NCBI RefSeq assembly: GCF_043641665.1
Contig: NC_092201.1
Location: 381,001 to 445,000 of the forward strand
DNA: 64,000 nucleotides
Source of the DNA: Enoplosus armatus
Lineage: Eukaryota; Chordata; Actinopteri; Centrarchiformes; Enoplosidae
Direction: 5' to 3'
Shown piece by piece: positions 1 through 11,398 of this stretch; within the stretch, counting starts at the first letter, position 1, and every line of letters begins with the position of its first letter. Position numbers and translations under genes: made by a program. The notes beneath the pieces were generated by a model that was not told where the DNA came from, ran no database searches, and saw nothing but the letters and a program-made list of their open reading frames with translations.

Positions 1-540
1 AGCACGAAGAGTCAGTGAAACAAACTGATGATTTTTGAGGTCAGACGTTTTTATCGATGAGAAACATGAAACATCATGTGATCGATTTAAAAACAGCTGA
101 CGTGCTGAGCTGCTTCTTCTTCTTTTTCTTCTTCTTCTTCACACAGAGAGAAAAGTTTCTAGAAAAAACCTCCAAACTTTATTTTCTTTCCGGCTCTGCA
201 GATTATTTATTCATGTTCTCTGTGTTCAAGTTTTCTCTCCTTCGGCTAAAAAGTTTCTGAGCATCAGAACTGCACGTCGTCTCCTGACAGGAAGTCAGTC
301 TGAGATCAGAGGTTCACACTGAGACGCTCATGGAACCACAGAAGAAGAACTTATTATTTTAACTTATAGGTGGTCAAACATGAAGAATCACTTGAAAAAC
401 ACTGAAACTAAAAATAAACCTCAGAGAATCTCAGAAGATTATTATTAAGAACCACAAAACAAACACTCATTATCATTATTATTATTATTACTAAATCTCT
501 AGCTCATTTGACCCAAACAACCTGCAATACTTTATATCCT

Positions 541-955
541 CATCAGTAACAGTACACATACACAATGTACAAATACTCAGTACAGAAATATTACGAGCAA
601 AGAATACTTAAGGCACAGTAGAAGAGTAGTTCGAAGTAGTTCGAAGAGTAGAAGTATTTATTTTGTTATTTTAGATTATTAATATTGATGCATTAAAATG
701 TAAATAGTGTTGTTTGCTTTTTAATATAAACACAATGAAATAAAATGGCCCTTTATTATTATATTAATTCAATTCAAAATCATTATCAGTAATAATGACC
801 TGTTCAAACAGTAAACGTCTGTCAAACTGCTCTCATTTCATTTGTTCTGTTTAATTATATTTCATTAAGTGATTTTTTATTTCTTTCCCTCTGAAACGCA
901 GTGAAAAGTAAAAGTACAACGTGGAAATACCCAAGCAAAGTTGAAGTACCTCAAA
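541..955 (+). repeat. Degenerate dispersed teleost repeat (AAGTAC-rich), copy 1
   Basis: Repeats of AAAGTAC/AAGTACC type and the segment from about 890 to 950 (CCCTCTGAAACGCAGTG, then GTACCTCAAA) match the 3' part of a very common teleost repeat of which a better copy lies at 26752-27255. The class of this family (probably a non-autonomous DNA element) is not certain to me. Confidence 0.55.
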
Positions 956-1616
956 CTCTGATCACCAAAGTAACAGCTGAGTTTGTTTACGAGCCGCTCC
1001 GACAGCTGATCAATAATCAATAACGACACAGAAACAGACGGGAATGGAAATGGATGAAACAAAACGAAAAGTTGTAAATATTGAAACTAAATAAATCAAT
1101 AAATAAATCAACGACCTGATCAGTTCTCTGTCTGTCACCCTCTGATTATAGGTCTTCAGTTAATCCTGATCTACTGATAGAAACCGATCACCGTTATTGA
1201 TCTGGCTCAGGTCGATAATGCAGTGCCGCTACCTGGTCTGTGGTCATGTGACCTGCAGTCTCATTAATGTGACAGACCGATCAATACAGATGTGATCAGA
1301 TCCATAACTGTGTTAGAATCATGTTAATCATCTTATTGATCCATTAATATTGTGAACATGTCCTGATCATTACGCTGATCCACAGTCAGTTAGAGAACAA
1401 CATAATCCTCTACAGACAACTACAGCGCCTAGAAATATTATCATCAATATTCTACTTCATTACCCCAGCTAGCACTCCGACTGCTGAGTACTTCTACATG
1501 GAAATACACACAAAGTTCATACGCCCCACCCCACTTCCCCCACCCCCCCACAGACAACATGTTTGTAGTTTTACTGTCTCAGAGGTCAGAGGTCACCTGT
1601 ATTATTATGATCAGGA
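956..1616. other. Intronic sequence, nothing recognised
   Basis: AT-rich unique sequence with many TGATCA/ATCAAT motifs and a C-rich tract at about 1523-1550. No coding signal, RNA gene or mobile-element ends are visible. Confidence 0.6.
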
Positions 1617-1745
1617 GTGAAGACATTTTGTCCTCAGATCTTCAGACCTGGTTTTAGGGTTCAGATCAGAATCAGGTTTAGGTTGGGGCCAGGGTCACTG
1701 AGGGTCCTCACAAGTATAGTACAAAACGCGTGTGTGTTTGATGAT
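1617..1745 (-). repeat. Inverted partial copy of the CTTGTGAGGACC repeat
   Basis: GGGTCCTCACAAGTATAGTA followed by a GTGTGTGT tract is the reverse complement of the start of the copy at 49664. The preceding GGTTTTAGGGTTCAG block fits the interior of the same family. Only part is preserved. Confidence 0.55.
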
Positions 1746-1746
1746 G

Positions 1747-1879
1747 AATGTGGCCTCTCTCAGGTCGGCGCCCCCAACAGGGCCCACAGGTCACCTTGGC
1801 GATGGTCTCCAAGCAGCACCATCTGGTTGCTGCCGTGATACAGCAGAGTGAGGCGTTTACAGTTCACGCTTTGATGCTC
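1747..1879. other. GC-rich unique segment; weak exon candidate only
   Basis: Between a dispersed repeat and the CA array lies 130 bp of unique, balanced-composition sequence. On the minus strand, AG near 1875 and CAAG|GTGACC near 1795 could bound a roughly 83-bp open segment reading YHGSNQMVLLGDHRQ. The plus strand is also open. I recognise no family and do not call a gene. Confidence 0.2.
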
Positions 1880-2246
1880 CGCACACACACACACACACAC
1901 ACTCACACAAACTCTCACCCACACACACACACACTCTCACCCACACACACACACACACTTACTCACACACACTCGCTCTCACGCTCACACACACTCTCAC
2001 ACACACACTCACTCACTCACCCACTCACACTTACTCACACACACTCGCTCTCACGCTCACACTCACTCACACACTCACTCACTCACCCACTCACACTTAC
2101 TCACACACACTCGCTCTCACGCTCACACTCACTCACACACACGCTCACACTCTCACACGCTCACACTCTCACACGCTCACACACACTCACTCACTCACTC
2201 ACACACACTCACACACACTCACACACCACATGCTCACACACACACA
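1880..2246. repeat. CA/ACTC satellite with higher-order repeat
   Basis: Complex CACACT/CACTCA microsatellite. A composite block beginning CTTACTCACACACACTCGCT recurs at 1958, 2030 and 2096, so 66-72-bp higher-order units have been duplicated. It is open in several frames only because stop codons are absent from such sequence; no protein is implied. Confidence 0.9.
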
Positions 2247-2507
2247 CACCTGCAGCAGGCGAGCGTCGTACCTGAGAGACCTCTCATCCTGCTGCTTTGA
2301 TCTCTGACACTTCAAAGCTCCGACTGGTCAAGGATTTCGGAGTTCAGGACGCCCTGATCCTCCAGATTCACTTCGTCCTCTGTCTTTCATCACCTGACCG
2401 CGTCGTCCAATCAGACGGCTCCTCTAAGACTCCTCAATCCTCCAATTCTCACCTGCACTTCTTTCCCAGAGAGCTTTAATTCACCGGCATGTTCTGTTTG
2501 AGGGAGG
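2247..2507. other. Unique intronic segment
   Basis: Balanced-composition sequence between two simple-repeat arrays. A 60-codon open frame exists on the plus strand but shows no motif or homology I recognise. Treated as non-coding. Confidence 0.5.
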
Positions 2508-2716
2508 AGGGGGGAGGAGGGGGGGGGGGGGGGTATGTATATATGTATACATACACACTCACACACTCTCACACACACACACTCACACTCTCACACACAC
2601 ACTCACTCACTCACTCACTCACACACACTCACACACACTCACACACACTCACACTCACTCACACACTCACACACTCACACTCACACACTCACACACTCAC
2701 ACACTCACACTCACTC
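2508..2716. repeat. G-tract followed by TCACAC microsatellite
   Basis: A run of about 16 G within a purine-rich stretch (2505-2533) precedes a short TA/GTATAC tract and then a CACACT/CACTCA array to 2716. Simple sequence, probably length-variable. Confidence 0.9.
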
Positions 2717-2954
2717 ATTAATTAATGGGCATGTTAATGGACTAAAATATATTATATTGTCTTCAGTGAATTATCTTCAAGGTTTAAGGTGGATTTTAAG
2801 AGTTTAAAAACCCATTAAAATGGACCAAGTAGCATGAAAGCATCCCTGAATCCCACCTTAATTTAAAGACTAAGGCTGTTTAAAGGGACACATTAAGAGA
2901 TGTCTTTCATGTTATTTGGTTAATTTTAGTTTTTGCTCTTTAAAAAGCCCTTAA

Positions 2955-3309
2955 CCCTTTAACACCGAGTGTGACGTCAGAGGCACGTTTGCGCAAGCGC
3001 ACTTTGGATGACCGCTATCGGAAAAAATCCAACGGTTTCTGAAAGCTGCGACGTTGCGCTTTACAGCCAGGTTTAGGTTTCAAAGGGTGAAAACCTAAGC
3101 CTCAAAATGTCGGCCTGGACTTTTTTGCTAATTTTGACTGAGGCGCGAGTGAAATTACCGTGAGGACACCATATTGGCTGTAAAGTGCAACGTCTCAGCT
3201 TTCAGAAACTGTTGGAATTTTTCCAATAGCGCAAACCGTGGCGTAATTACGGTAATCCAAAGTGCGCTTGCGTGAACGTGTCACCGATGACACACTCGGT
3301 GTTAAAGGG
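2955..3309. mobile_element. piggyBac-type fold-back MITE with TTAA target duplication
   Basis: A 355-bp sequence is bounded by TTAA on both sides (2951-2954, 3310-3313). It starts CCCTTTAACACCGAGTGTG and ends with the inverted counterpart, so nearly the whole element folds on itself. The arms are about 120-140 bp each (to about 3078 and from about 3172), with a short centre. TTAA target sites and CCC ends are typical of piggyBac transposons. There is no coding capacity, so it would be mobilised in trans. Class assignment rests on ends and target site only. Confidence 0.8.
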
Positions 3310-3313
3310 TTAA

Positions 3314-4487
3314 ACAGATCCTTTAGAAATACCTTAATATAACCATTAATTCATCTATTAATTCTCCTCTTAAACTCCTATAAAAATCCTCAATGAATCA
3401 ATATTAAAGGTCAGATTTCTGACACTGTGAAGCATTAAGGATTCAGTGAACTGCAGGCTCGGACCACCGTCCTGTTTGTTGCCGTAGAAACAAACAGTCG
3501 ATGTGCCTCCTGCAGCACATTAAACCGGTCCGTACATTACAGGAGGGGGATCAATATAAACCCCACAGAAACAATGAAAAACAAACAGCGGCTCAGAGCA
3601 CATCGTTCATCACGTCCTCTTCACACCACATGAATATATATGAAACAAGCAGACACGCTGTTCTGCTGCGCTGTCGGCGTTCACATGATAAGAAGAAGAA
3701 GAAGAAGAAGACAGCTTCATATCTCTGGTGTTTCTGTGTGAAATCAACCTCCAATAAAGAACCAGCACCAGACGTTATCAGATTATCAGCATTGTAAAGG
3801 ATTCATATGGCTGGAGGGTTTCTGTTGAAAACACTGAAGTGAATCACAGAAAACATAGAAAACACTGAAAAAAAAAACTGAAAAAAACACAGAAAACACT
3901 GAAAAAACAGAAAATCCCCCAGAAAAAAACAGAGGAAACAGAAACTCTGAGGTTTGTTTTTAATTCTTCGCTGGACTCCGACCTCCATCTACACGACGTC
4001 TCTGAGTTCATTTATTTTAATTTTTTATTCATTTTCTATACTTTGTTTTTCATCTAAACCTTTTTAATGACCACAAGAACCAACTAAAAAATGTCTAAAA
4101 CATCCTACAGGATGCCAAGACCCCCCTCAGTGACACTAGAACCTCCACTAGAAAAGGTTTACTAAAACCAGTGTAAGCACCCCTAGAACCACCTAAAGAT
4201 CCACTAGCACCTTCTACATTACCAATATAACCACCCACAGGACCCCACTCAACCATTCTGACAAGAACCACCTTAAAGACCACCAGGACCCCGATGGCCT
4301 TTAGAACCACCTAACGTTCTTGTCCAGAACACGGGACCTCAGTGTGTTTGTTATTGAGTCACTTCTTCTTCTGTGGTTTCCAGATAAACTGATAAGGCAT
4401 TCAGTGTGTTAGGAAACAAAAAGCGCTGGGCAGGTGTTCACAGGTAACAGCTGCTGCCAGGAGTTACTGTGGTTTTATACAACCGTC

Positions 4488-4490
<3 letters not shown>
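3314..4490. other. Intronic sequence with A-rich and AGAACCACC-type degenerate repeats
   Basis: Contains (AAG)n at about 3690-3711 and an A-rich degenerate tandem stretch of AAAACACTGA/CACAGAAA type at about 3833-3945. A run of loosely repeated CCACTAGAACC/AGAACCACC motifs follows at about 4093-4315. No gene is supported. Confidence 0.6.

Positions 4491-4545
<55 letters not shown>
4491..4545. repeat. (TG)n microsatellite
   Basis: Uninterrupted TG dinucleotide run of 55 bp; a second short (CA)n run lies at 4642-4663. Confidence 0.97.
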
Positions 4546-4546
<1 letters not shown>

Positions 4547-4877
4547 ACTGTATCCTGGTGTTACGTAGAAACAAGGTGAGTTTCTCCTCTCAGCTCCACA
4601 CCTGCTGCTGTAATTACCCTTAGGGACAAACAGATTATATGAACACACACACACACACACACAGTGTCAGGGTGATGTAATGATCTGTTCACACTGATGG
4701 ATGATGAGGTCGAAGGTTTCAGGTTTAAATTAAAATAGACTCAGTCAGCAAACTGGAACACAACAGACGGTTTCATCAAGTGAAAAAGAGACTTTATAAA
4801 AACACACGGAGTGAAATGTGAATATTAACATGAATATAATGGGAATATTCATATGAATGTTACAGTGATCAGATATA

Positions 4878-5052
4878 CAGTGGGGCAAAAAAGTATTTAG
4901 TCAGCCACCAATTGTGCAAGTTCTCCCACTTAAAAAGATGAGAGAGGCCTGTAATTTTCATCATAGGTACACTTCAACCATGAGAGACAGAATGGGGGGA
5001 AAGAATCCAGGAAATCACATTGTAGGATTTTTAATGAATTAATTGGTAATTA
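4878..5052 (+). repeat. 5' terminal inverted repeat of the Tc1 element
   Basis: This arm pairs with 6203-6377. The outermost 45 nt match exactly, followed by scattered mismatches and small indels, so the arms have diverged in their inner part. Transposase binding sites in IR/DR-type elements lie at both ends of such arms (family knowledge). Confidence 0.85.
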
Positions 5053-5139
5053 CCTGTATTAATGGCACCTGTTTGAACTCTTTATCAGTATAAAAGACAC
5101 CTGTCCACAACCTCAAACAGTCAGACTCCAAACTCCACT

Positions 5140-6162
5140 ATGGCCAAGACCAAAGAGCTGTCAAAGGACACCAGAAACAAAATTGTAGACCTGCACCAGG
5201 CTGGGAAGACTGAATCTGCAATAGGTAAGCAGCTTGGTGTGAAGAAATCAACTGTGGGAGCAATTATTAGAAAATGGAAGACATACAAGACCACTGATAA
5301 TCTCCCTCGATCTGGGGCTCCACGCAAGATCTCACCCCGTGGGGTCAAAATGATCAAGAGAACGGTGAGCAAAAATCCCAGAACCACACGGGGGGACCTA
5401 GTGAATGACCTGCAGAGAGCTGGGACCAAAGTAACAAAGGCTACCATCAGTAACACACTACGCCGCCAGGAACTCAAATCCTGCAGTGCCAGACGTGTCC
5501 CCCTGCTTAAGCCAGTACATGTCCAGGCCCGTCTCAAGTTAGCTAGAGAGCATTTGGAGGATCCAGAAGAGGATTGGGAGAATGTCATATGGTCAGATGA
5601 AACCAAAATAGAACTTTTTGGTAACAACTCAACTGGTCGTGTTTGGAGGAGAAAGAATGCTGAGTTGCATCCAAAGAACACCATACCTACTGTGAAGCAT
5701 GGGGGTGGAAACATCATGCTTTGGGGCTGTTTTTCTGCAAAGGGACCAGGACGACTGATCCGTGTAAAGGAAAGAATGAATGGGGCCATGTATCGTGAGA
5801 TTTTAAGCGAAAACCTCCTTCCATCAGCAAGGGCATTGAAGATGAAACGTGGCTGGGTCTTTCAGCATGACAATGATCCCAAACACACCGCCCGGGCAAC
5901 GAAGGAGTGGCTTCGTAAGAAGCATTTCAAGGTCCTGGAGTGGCCTAGCCAGTCTCCAGATCTCAACTCCATAGAAAATCTTTGGAGGGAGTTGAAAGTC
6001 CGTGTTGCCCAGCGACAGCCCCAAAACATCACTGCTCTAGAGGGGGTCTGCATGGAGGAATGGGCCAAAATACCAGCAACAGTGTGTGAAAACCTTGTGA
6101 AGACTTACAGAAAACGTTTGACCTCTGTTATTGCCAACAAAGGGTATATAACAAAGTATTGA
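5140..6162 (+). CDS. Tc1-family DD34E transposase, uninterrupted, 340 aa
   Basis: Cut-and-paste transposase acting in the nucleus on the terminal repeats. The N-terminal paired-like DNA-binding region has two helix-turn-helix halves (about 1-50 and 66-115) joined by an SGAPRK hook resembling the GRPR motif. The catalytic triad is D153 (WSDET), D244 (QHDNDPKHT) and E279 ([11 protein letters not shown]), giving DD34E with the numbering usual for active fish Tc1 enzymes. A glycine-rich box ([17 protein letters not shown]) spans about 188-204. Length is normal for the family and there is no stop or frameshift, unlike most genomic copies. Activity is not shown by sequence alone; point substitutions could still disable it. 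Confidence 0.95.
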   Translation: MAKTKELSKDTRNKIVDLHQAGKTESAIGKQLGVKKSTVGAIIRKWKTYKTTDNLPRSGAPRKISPRGVKMIKRTVSKNPRTTRGDLVNDLQRAGTKVTKATISNTLRRQELKSCSARRVPLLKPVHVQARLKLAREHLEDPEEDWENVIWSDETKIELFGNNSTGRVWRRKNAELHPKNTIPTVKHGGGNIMLWGCFSAKGPGRLIRVKERMNGAMYREILSENLLPSARALKMKRGWVFQHDNDPKHTARATKEWLRKKHFKVLEWPSQSPDLNSIENLWRELKVRVAQRQPQNITALEGVCMEEWAKIPATVCENLVKTYRKRLTSVIANKGYITKY

Positions 6163-6202
6163 GATGAACTTTTGTTATTGACCAAATACTTATTTTCCAC
6201 CA

Positions 6203-6377
6203 TAATTTGCAAATAAATTCTTTAAAAATCAGACAATGTGATTTTCTGGATTTTTTTTTCTCATTTTGTCTCTCATAGTTGAGGTATACCTATGATGAAA
6301 ATTGGAGACCTCTCTCATCCTTTAAGTGGGAAAACTTGCACAATTGGTGGCTGACTAAATACTTTTTTGCCCCACTG
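6203..6377 (-). repeat. 3' terminal inverted repeat of the Tc1 element
   Basis: Reverse-complement partner of 4878-5052, ending GCCCCACTG just before the right TA target-site copy. It contains long A/T runs absent from the left arm. Confidence 0.85.
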
Positions 6378-6958
6378 TAAGTCAAACAACTCTGAATGAA
6401 TGCAGCTGATCAATCAGCTGATCGAAGAGAATCCGATTGCCAACTGTAATAAAATCAGATTACAATCACTTCCAGAAGCTAAAAACACCAGAGTCTAAAG
6501 TGCTGAAACGATGAGTCACTCTTCGTCTTACAAACCTGAAGACGAGCTGAAAGCTGCTCATTAACCTGGAGTACCACACACATCCTACGAGAACTGTCAT
6601 GGGTTCTTGTTCCAAAACAAACATGGACGCCAACCAGCAGCGACGTTTCTCTGAAAGAACCTCTTACAAAGAACAACCTTGTGAAGTAGTCAACACCAGC
6701 ACTGCCTGCAGAAATCTGCCATTTTGACACGTTACCCTTTCAACTTTTACAGCTTCAATGGACAAAACATCTGGAAAAGATCACACTATATATACTATAG
6801 TTACTGTATATATGTCGAATCTCAATAAGAACTAAGATCAGGTTTGTTCATCTCACTGAGAGCAGCAACAGATGAAGAGCGAGGAGGTCGAGTATGAATC
6901 TGTTTCCATCTGCAGACACGACTGTGTTTACCGACCGGCCAGCAGGATGTACTCATCA

Positions 6959-6960
<2 letters not shown>

Positions 6961-7016
<56 letters not shown>
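6961..7016. repeat. (TG)n microsatellite
   Basis: Pure TG run of 56 bp in kcnd intron 1. Confidence 0.97.
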
Positions 7017-7017
<1 letters not shown>

Positions 7018-7576
7018 TGTTTATCTGAAGAGGCGCCACAGACTGAATGAGACTAAAAATACAAGAGCAGCTGCTGCTGAAGCTTTTTATTTTCTTTTTA
7101 CTGACTGCAGATCTGCAGGAGAGCAGATGCACAAAACACAAGAGCTGGACTCACAATATAATATATTATACTGTAAGATATCTATATCTATATATATAGA
7201 TAGATATAGATATACACACTGTGTTCCTTGTGGAAACAACTGTCCTCTAACGGAGGACAATAAATGATCTAAACCTGTTTTCAAACATGAGCCAGACTTC
7301 AGCATAAAAACAGACTCAATTGAGTGAAGTAATATTAGTGTGTGTTTATACTTTTGTTTACATTACTTGGTGAAAACATACATTTACATTTACTCACGTA
7401 TTAATAATTTACTAATAAATGCAATACATTATATAGTGTATAACCTTTCATTAAATATTAATAGAAGAAAAAACGTGTTTTTGACGTCTCAGCTGAACGT
7501 GTTGCATATTGTTGAGTTCATGTACTGAAACACTTTTATGGGTTTAAACAGTTTGTCAGCAGGTTTCATCGCACAG

Positions 7577-7593
7577 GAAATAATAATAATAAC

Positions 7594-7625
<32 letters not shown>
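7577..7625. repeat. (AAT)n microsatellite
   Basis: AATAAT trinucleotide repeat with one AAC interruption. A similar AAT-rich stretch lies at about 11744-11784. Confidence 0.9.
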
Positions 7626-7627
<2 letters not shown>

Positions 7628-7708
7628 GACAGACTGAGTGTCTGTGATGTCTGAATATACTGAACAAAGTTTCATTTCTCCTGTTGTGATAAACACTCTG
7701 AGATTAGG

Positions 7709-7732
7709 AACTACAGTTCCCATCATGCCTTG
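7709..7732 (+). promoter_or_regulatory. ZNF143/Staf-like motif
   Basis: AACTACAGTTCCCATCATGC matches the ACTACAnnTCCCAnnATGC consensus. It lies inside kcnd intron 1. Confidence 0.45.
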
Positions 7733-9371
7733 CGGGATGTAACCATGGAAACAGACAACATCTAAACATGACGACGACGACGATTTTCTGTGTGTTTTAT
7801 TGTTAAACCCTAAAAGATTGTTCCAACCTGTTTGTTGGTCACAGATTCTGTAGAAATGAAAGAGGAAGATGATTAAAGTGGATGAGGACGGAGCTGCTCC
7901 AGAATCCAGAACAAAGGAACCTGTTCTAGAAAGAGACTGTTGATGAAAAGATGTCACCAGATTTCTTCTCTTGTTTTAATAAAACAAAGATTTTCATTGA
8001 GATGACTGTGAGATGCAGATTGTTGTACCGTTTGTTTTGTTCTGTTGGTTCACGTCAGACTGGGTCAGTAAAGCATCTGCTCGTACTCCTGGAAACACTT
8101 CACACATGACCAGAAGAAGAGAATCTCTCTCAAGGACCTCAAGGACTCCATCATCAACCCCTGGAAGACCTTCAGTCCACTCCAGGACCCCGAGGTTTCC
8201 TCCTGCGTCACATCTATCAGATGCGAGATTCTTCAGCTGTCGAGGATCATTTCAAACTCGACTGAGTTCTTTTTACGTATTTATTATTACAAATCTGCAG
8301 TTTCTGTATTTGTTGGTCTTTTCTTTTTTCTTCTCTTTGTCTTTCAGCCATGTTGGCACCGAACAAAGACTGATCTCTACTGAAGAATTCAGCAGACACT
8401 AAAAGACAATTATGATTCTGTACTTTCTAACTGTGTAACTCGTCTGGATCTCATTATTATATATCTGATTATCATATTAAGATGCTTAAGTCTTAAATAC
8501 GACAGGTTATTGTAGTCTTATTGTTTATTGCTCTTCAGAAGGTGAATCCGGATTATTTCTGAAACTCGTCCGTGTGCCGACAACGACCCACAGAATGATT
8601 CCATAAAACCAGAGTCGCTGACTGATGAGAAGATAACAGATCAGACAGTCTGTTAGTTAACAGAAGAACAAACTCTGGCTCCTCCAACATGAAATAATGT
8701 CTTTACATTCAGCGTCACAGGAAAACAAGTGAAACAGCCGAATGTAGACGACGTGCTTTTTTATTCTGTGATCCTCGGGAGAAGAAACTCTAATTCTGAG
8801 TGAAGGAGCCAAAAGGACAGAGAAGAAAAATGTTTCTCTTTAATGTGACGGATGAAAGAGAAACAGCAGAAACACAAGCGCGCTGTTGTAGAGACGTTTA
8901 ATATCATCTTTTATCAGACTTAACAAGCTTAGGGCCAATTGGCTGGCCAGGTCCCAGCTGTCACCATGGCAACCAATTTACCTTTTGTCTGAATCTGTCT
9001 TTGTGATCCTGCAGCTGGTTCACCTGCTGCTGGTGTTCAGACAGAAACACACAGAGAAGACACACGCTGGTTTACACTTTGAATTACTATGAATTATTAT
9101 GAAGCCTCAGCTTGTGTGTGAGCAGAAAAAAAAACAAAAAAATCAAATGTTCCACAGCGATTACAAGACAAGACAGCTTTAGTTAGTTTACAGCTTAAGA
9201 TGCTTCATCCCCTCCCTGTCTAGTGAAAACCATGTATCTCTAAATTTGGTGATTTTTAATTTTTCTGATAAACTGCAGGTTCACCTGGTGGGGGCGCCGA
9301 AGAGCTGAAGGGGAGGCAAAGGTACTGCAGGAGGTGAATTAGAGTCCTTCTCAGAGTTCTAACTCAGTCAA

Positions 9372-9526
9372 ATCTGAACTCACAGACATGAAACACATGT
9401 TGAATAATTCAGTGTGACTTCCACTTCCAGAGATCATCATCTCTGATGTCCATCCAGAATAAACCTCCAGAAATCCTCCTGTTTTTGAGTTTCCTTCAGT
9501 GTCTCAGTGATCAGTGATAGTTGTCT
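9372..9526 (+). repeat. Dispersed repeat family X, copy A
   Basis: Shares with 20364-20635 the blocks GAACTCACAGACATGAAAC, CATCATCTCTGATGTCCATC and TCAGTGATAGTTGTCT, about 155 bp with one internal deletion. An inverted relative lies at 25360-25520. No coding capacity; probably a non-autonomous element, class unknown to me. Confidence 0.75.
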
Positions 9527-10148
9527 AACCCTAACCCAGACTTGATGTTGAAGTGAAATGTTACAGGTTTTTTTCGGACATGAGGCTGACATGTAAAACT
9601 GCCACATTAACGAAGTCTGAAAGGGGTTAGGGTTAGAGGTGGTTTGATAACAGACAAAACGCATTTCACAGCAAAATGTCCGATTTAAAATGATTTCATG
9701 ACTTTTAAACTGCAGTACTCTCAAACAAAAGAGCAGAAATCAACCAGAATAAAACCCTAGACGGTTGGAGTTGTTACCGTCGTTAGTTTCCTCCTTAGTG
9801 TTATTGTGTTTTAGATTTATAGCAGCGCTAGCATATTAGCAGTTAATGTGTTTCCTGTATCTCTGAGCTCAGTGATGATGGTGTTAATGGATTTACATTT
9901 CTGTGTTCGTGTGTCGGGGGAGTTTCTGTTCTTATGATAAAAACATCATAAAGATGAGAAAACGTGTTGATTGTGTTATGCGAGAACATCCGTCAAATGC
10001 TGGAGTTCCTCCTAAAACTTCTGTTATTGAGTTTTATTGTGTTTCTGGATCGTGAGGGAGACGATGAGGCTGTTTTTAATCTCAGAGAAACAAACAGTGC
10101 CGCTGCTGCAGCTACGACAGATACAACTCACACTAACATGAGTGTGTT
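9527..10148. other. Intronic sequence, nothing recognised
   Basis: Unique sequence with no motif, mobile-element end or RNA gene that I can support. Confidence 0.5.
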
Positions 10149-10552
10149 TCAAGAGATGAAGAGATGAAGTGACGAAGTGATGAAGGGATGAAGTGACGAA
10201 GAGATGAAGTGATGAAGTGACAAACAGATGAAGTGAAGTGACGAAGAGATGAAGTGATGAAGAGATGAAGTGACAAAGAGATGAAGTGATGAAGAGATGA
10301 AGTGATGAAGTGACGAAGAGATGAAGTGATGAAGTGATGAAGTGACAAAGAAATGAAGTGATGAAGTGACAAAGAGATGAAGTGATGAAGTGACAAAGAG
10401 ATGAAGTGATGAAGAGATGAAGTGATGAAGTGACGAAGAGATGAAGTGATGAAGAGATGAAGTGACAAAGAGATGAAGTGATGAAGTGACAAAGAGATGA
10501 AGTGATGAAGTGATGAAGAGATGAAGTGATGAAGAGATGAAGTGATGACCCA
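10149..10552. repeat. 8-bp minisatellite GATGAAGW
   Basis: About fifty tandem octamers, mainly GATGAAGT, GATGAAGA, GACGAAGA and GACAAAGA. Because 8 is not a multiple of 3, translation cycles through three frames and gives an artefactual His/Phe/Ser/Leu-rich frame on the minus strand. Confidence 0.95.
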
Positions 10553-11269
10553 GGGACAGACAGGTGAGAGACAGGGACATGTGACCCTTCATGACCTCCT
10601 CCAGAGACCCACCGCTCTCTGGTTTAAACCTGCTTTGGTTCATAGGTGCGTTTAGTTTTAAATGTTCCAGCTCTTCTGATACGATACGATTCCAGAGTTT
10701 CACTTCTGACACTAAAAGAATTCAAACTAAACACGAGCAGCCGAATCAAATACAGTCTGAAACTGGAGAAACGAGGATGAACAACATCAATTTTTAGTAC
10801 TCCACAGTCATAAATATTCCCTAAGAATTCACATTTCAGGTGAAACTGAAGCTGATAAAATAACTCAAAATGCAGCAGAGCGTTGCAGCAGCAGCCTGTT
10901 GCTCCTCCACACATCCAGGTGTGATTTGGGGGCGGGCCCCAGGTCACGTGTCCTGCAGGTACAGACAGGTGATCTGTGGAGCCACCAGATCCTCTCGTGG
11001 TCGCCTGACCGGAGATCAGGTCACACAGCGAGCGTGTATAGAGGAGGAAACCTGATCCAGGTCCAGGTCTGACACACAGAGAGATCATACCAGCAGCAGG
11101 TGAGGCCCCCGGGGGCCCCTGCTTCCTTAACAGGTGCAACAACACGTGATTGCAGTTTGTATGGAGGCTGAAAAATGCTGAGTCATATCTGCTGCTGTGT
11201 GTTCATGTTTACAAGTTTATTTATAATAAACGTCACAACAACGTAAGATCAGGATGAATCCCTCCTCCC
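10553..11269. other. Intronic sequence, GC-rich patch at 10900-11110
   Basis: Mostly unremarkable. A GC-rich patch contains GGGGGCGGGCCCC and a GGTCACGTG E-box-like site (about 10929-10950). No exon is supported. Confidence 0.5.
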
Positions 11270-11398
11270 ACTGCTGCAACTACTGCTGCACCCGCTGCTG
11301 CACCCATTGCTGCACCCATTGCTGCTCCCGCTGCTGGACCCACTGCTGCAAAGGCTGCTGCACCCACTGCTGCTCCCGCTGCTCCCACTGCCAAAAGA
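11270..11398. repeat. Short CTGCTGCACCCA minisatellite
   Basis: About ten degenerate 12-bp units of CTGCTGCACCCA, with CTGCTCCCG variants. Confidence 0.85.

Larger units (their letters stand above)
4878..6377 (+). mobile_element. Tc1-like DNA transposon, full length, 1500 bp
   Basis: Both ends are present: CAGTGGGGCAAAAAAGTATT at 4878 and its reverse complement ending at 6377, each flanked by TA (4876-4877, 6378-6379), the Tc1/mariner target duplication. The outer 45 bp of the two arms are identical, and imperfect inverted similarity extends to about 175 bp (4878-5052 and 6203-6377), like IR/DR-type teleost Tc1 elements. The end sequence resembles the Passport/Eagle-type group found in fishes and amphibians, from memory. 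It encloses one intact transposase, lies in kcnd intron 1 and is transcribed opposite to the host gene. Confidence 0.97.
6380..9370. other. Intronic sequence with microsatellites
   Basis: Includes a 56-bp (TG)n run (6961-7016), an ATCTATAT/TAGATA palindromic simple tract (about 7178-7213) and (AAT)n at about 7577-7625. A ZNF143-like motif lies at 7709-7732. The reading frames crossing this region have no recognisable domains and are treated as chance. Confidence 0.65.

Noticed and set aside
5121..5789. 222-codon minus-strand frame
   Set aside because: Antisense shadow of the Tc1 transposase.
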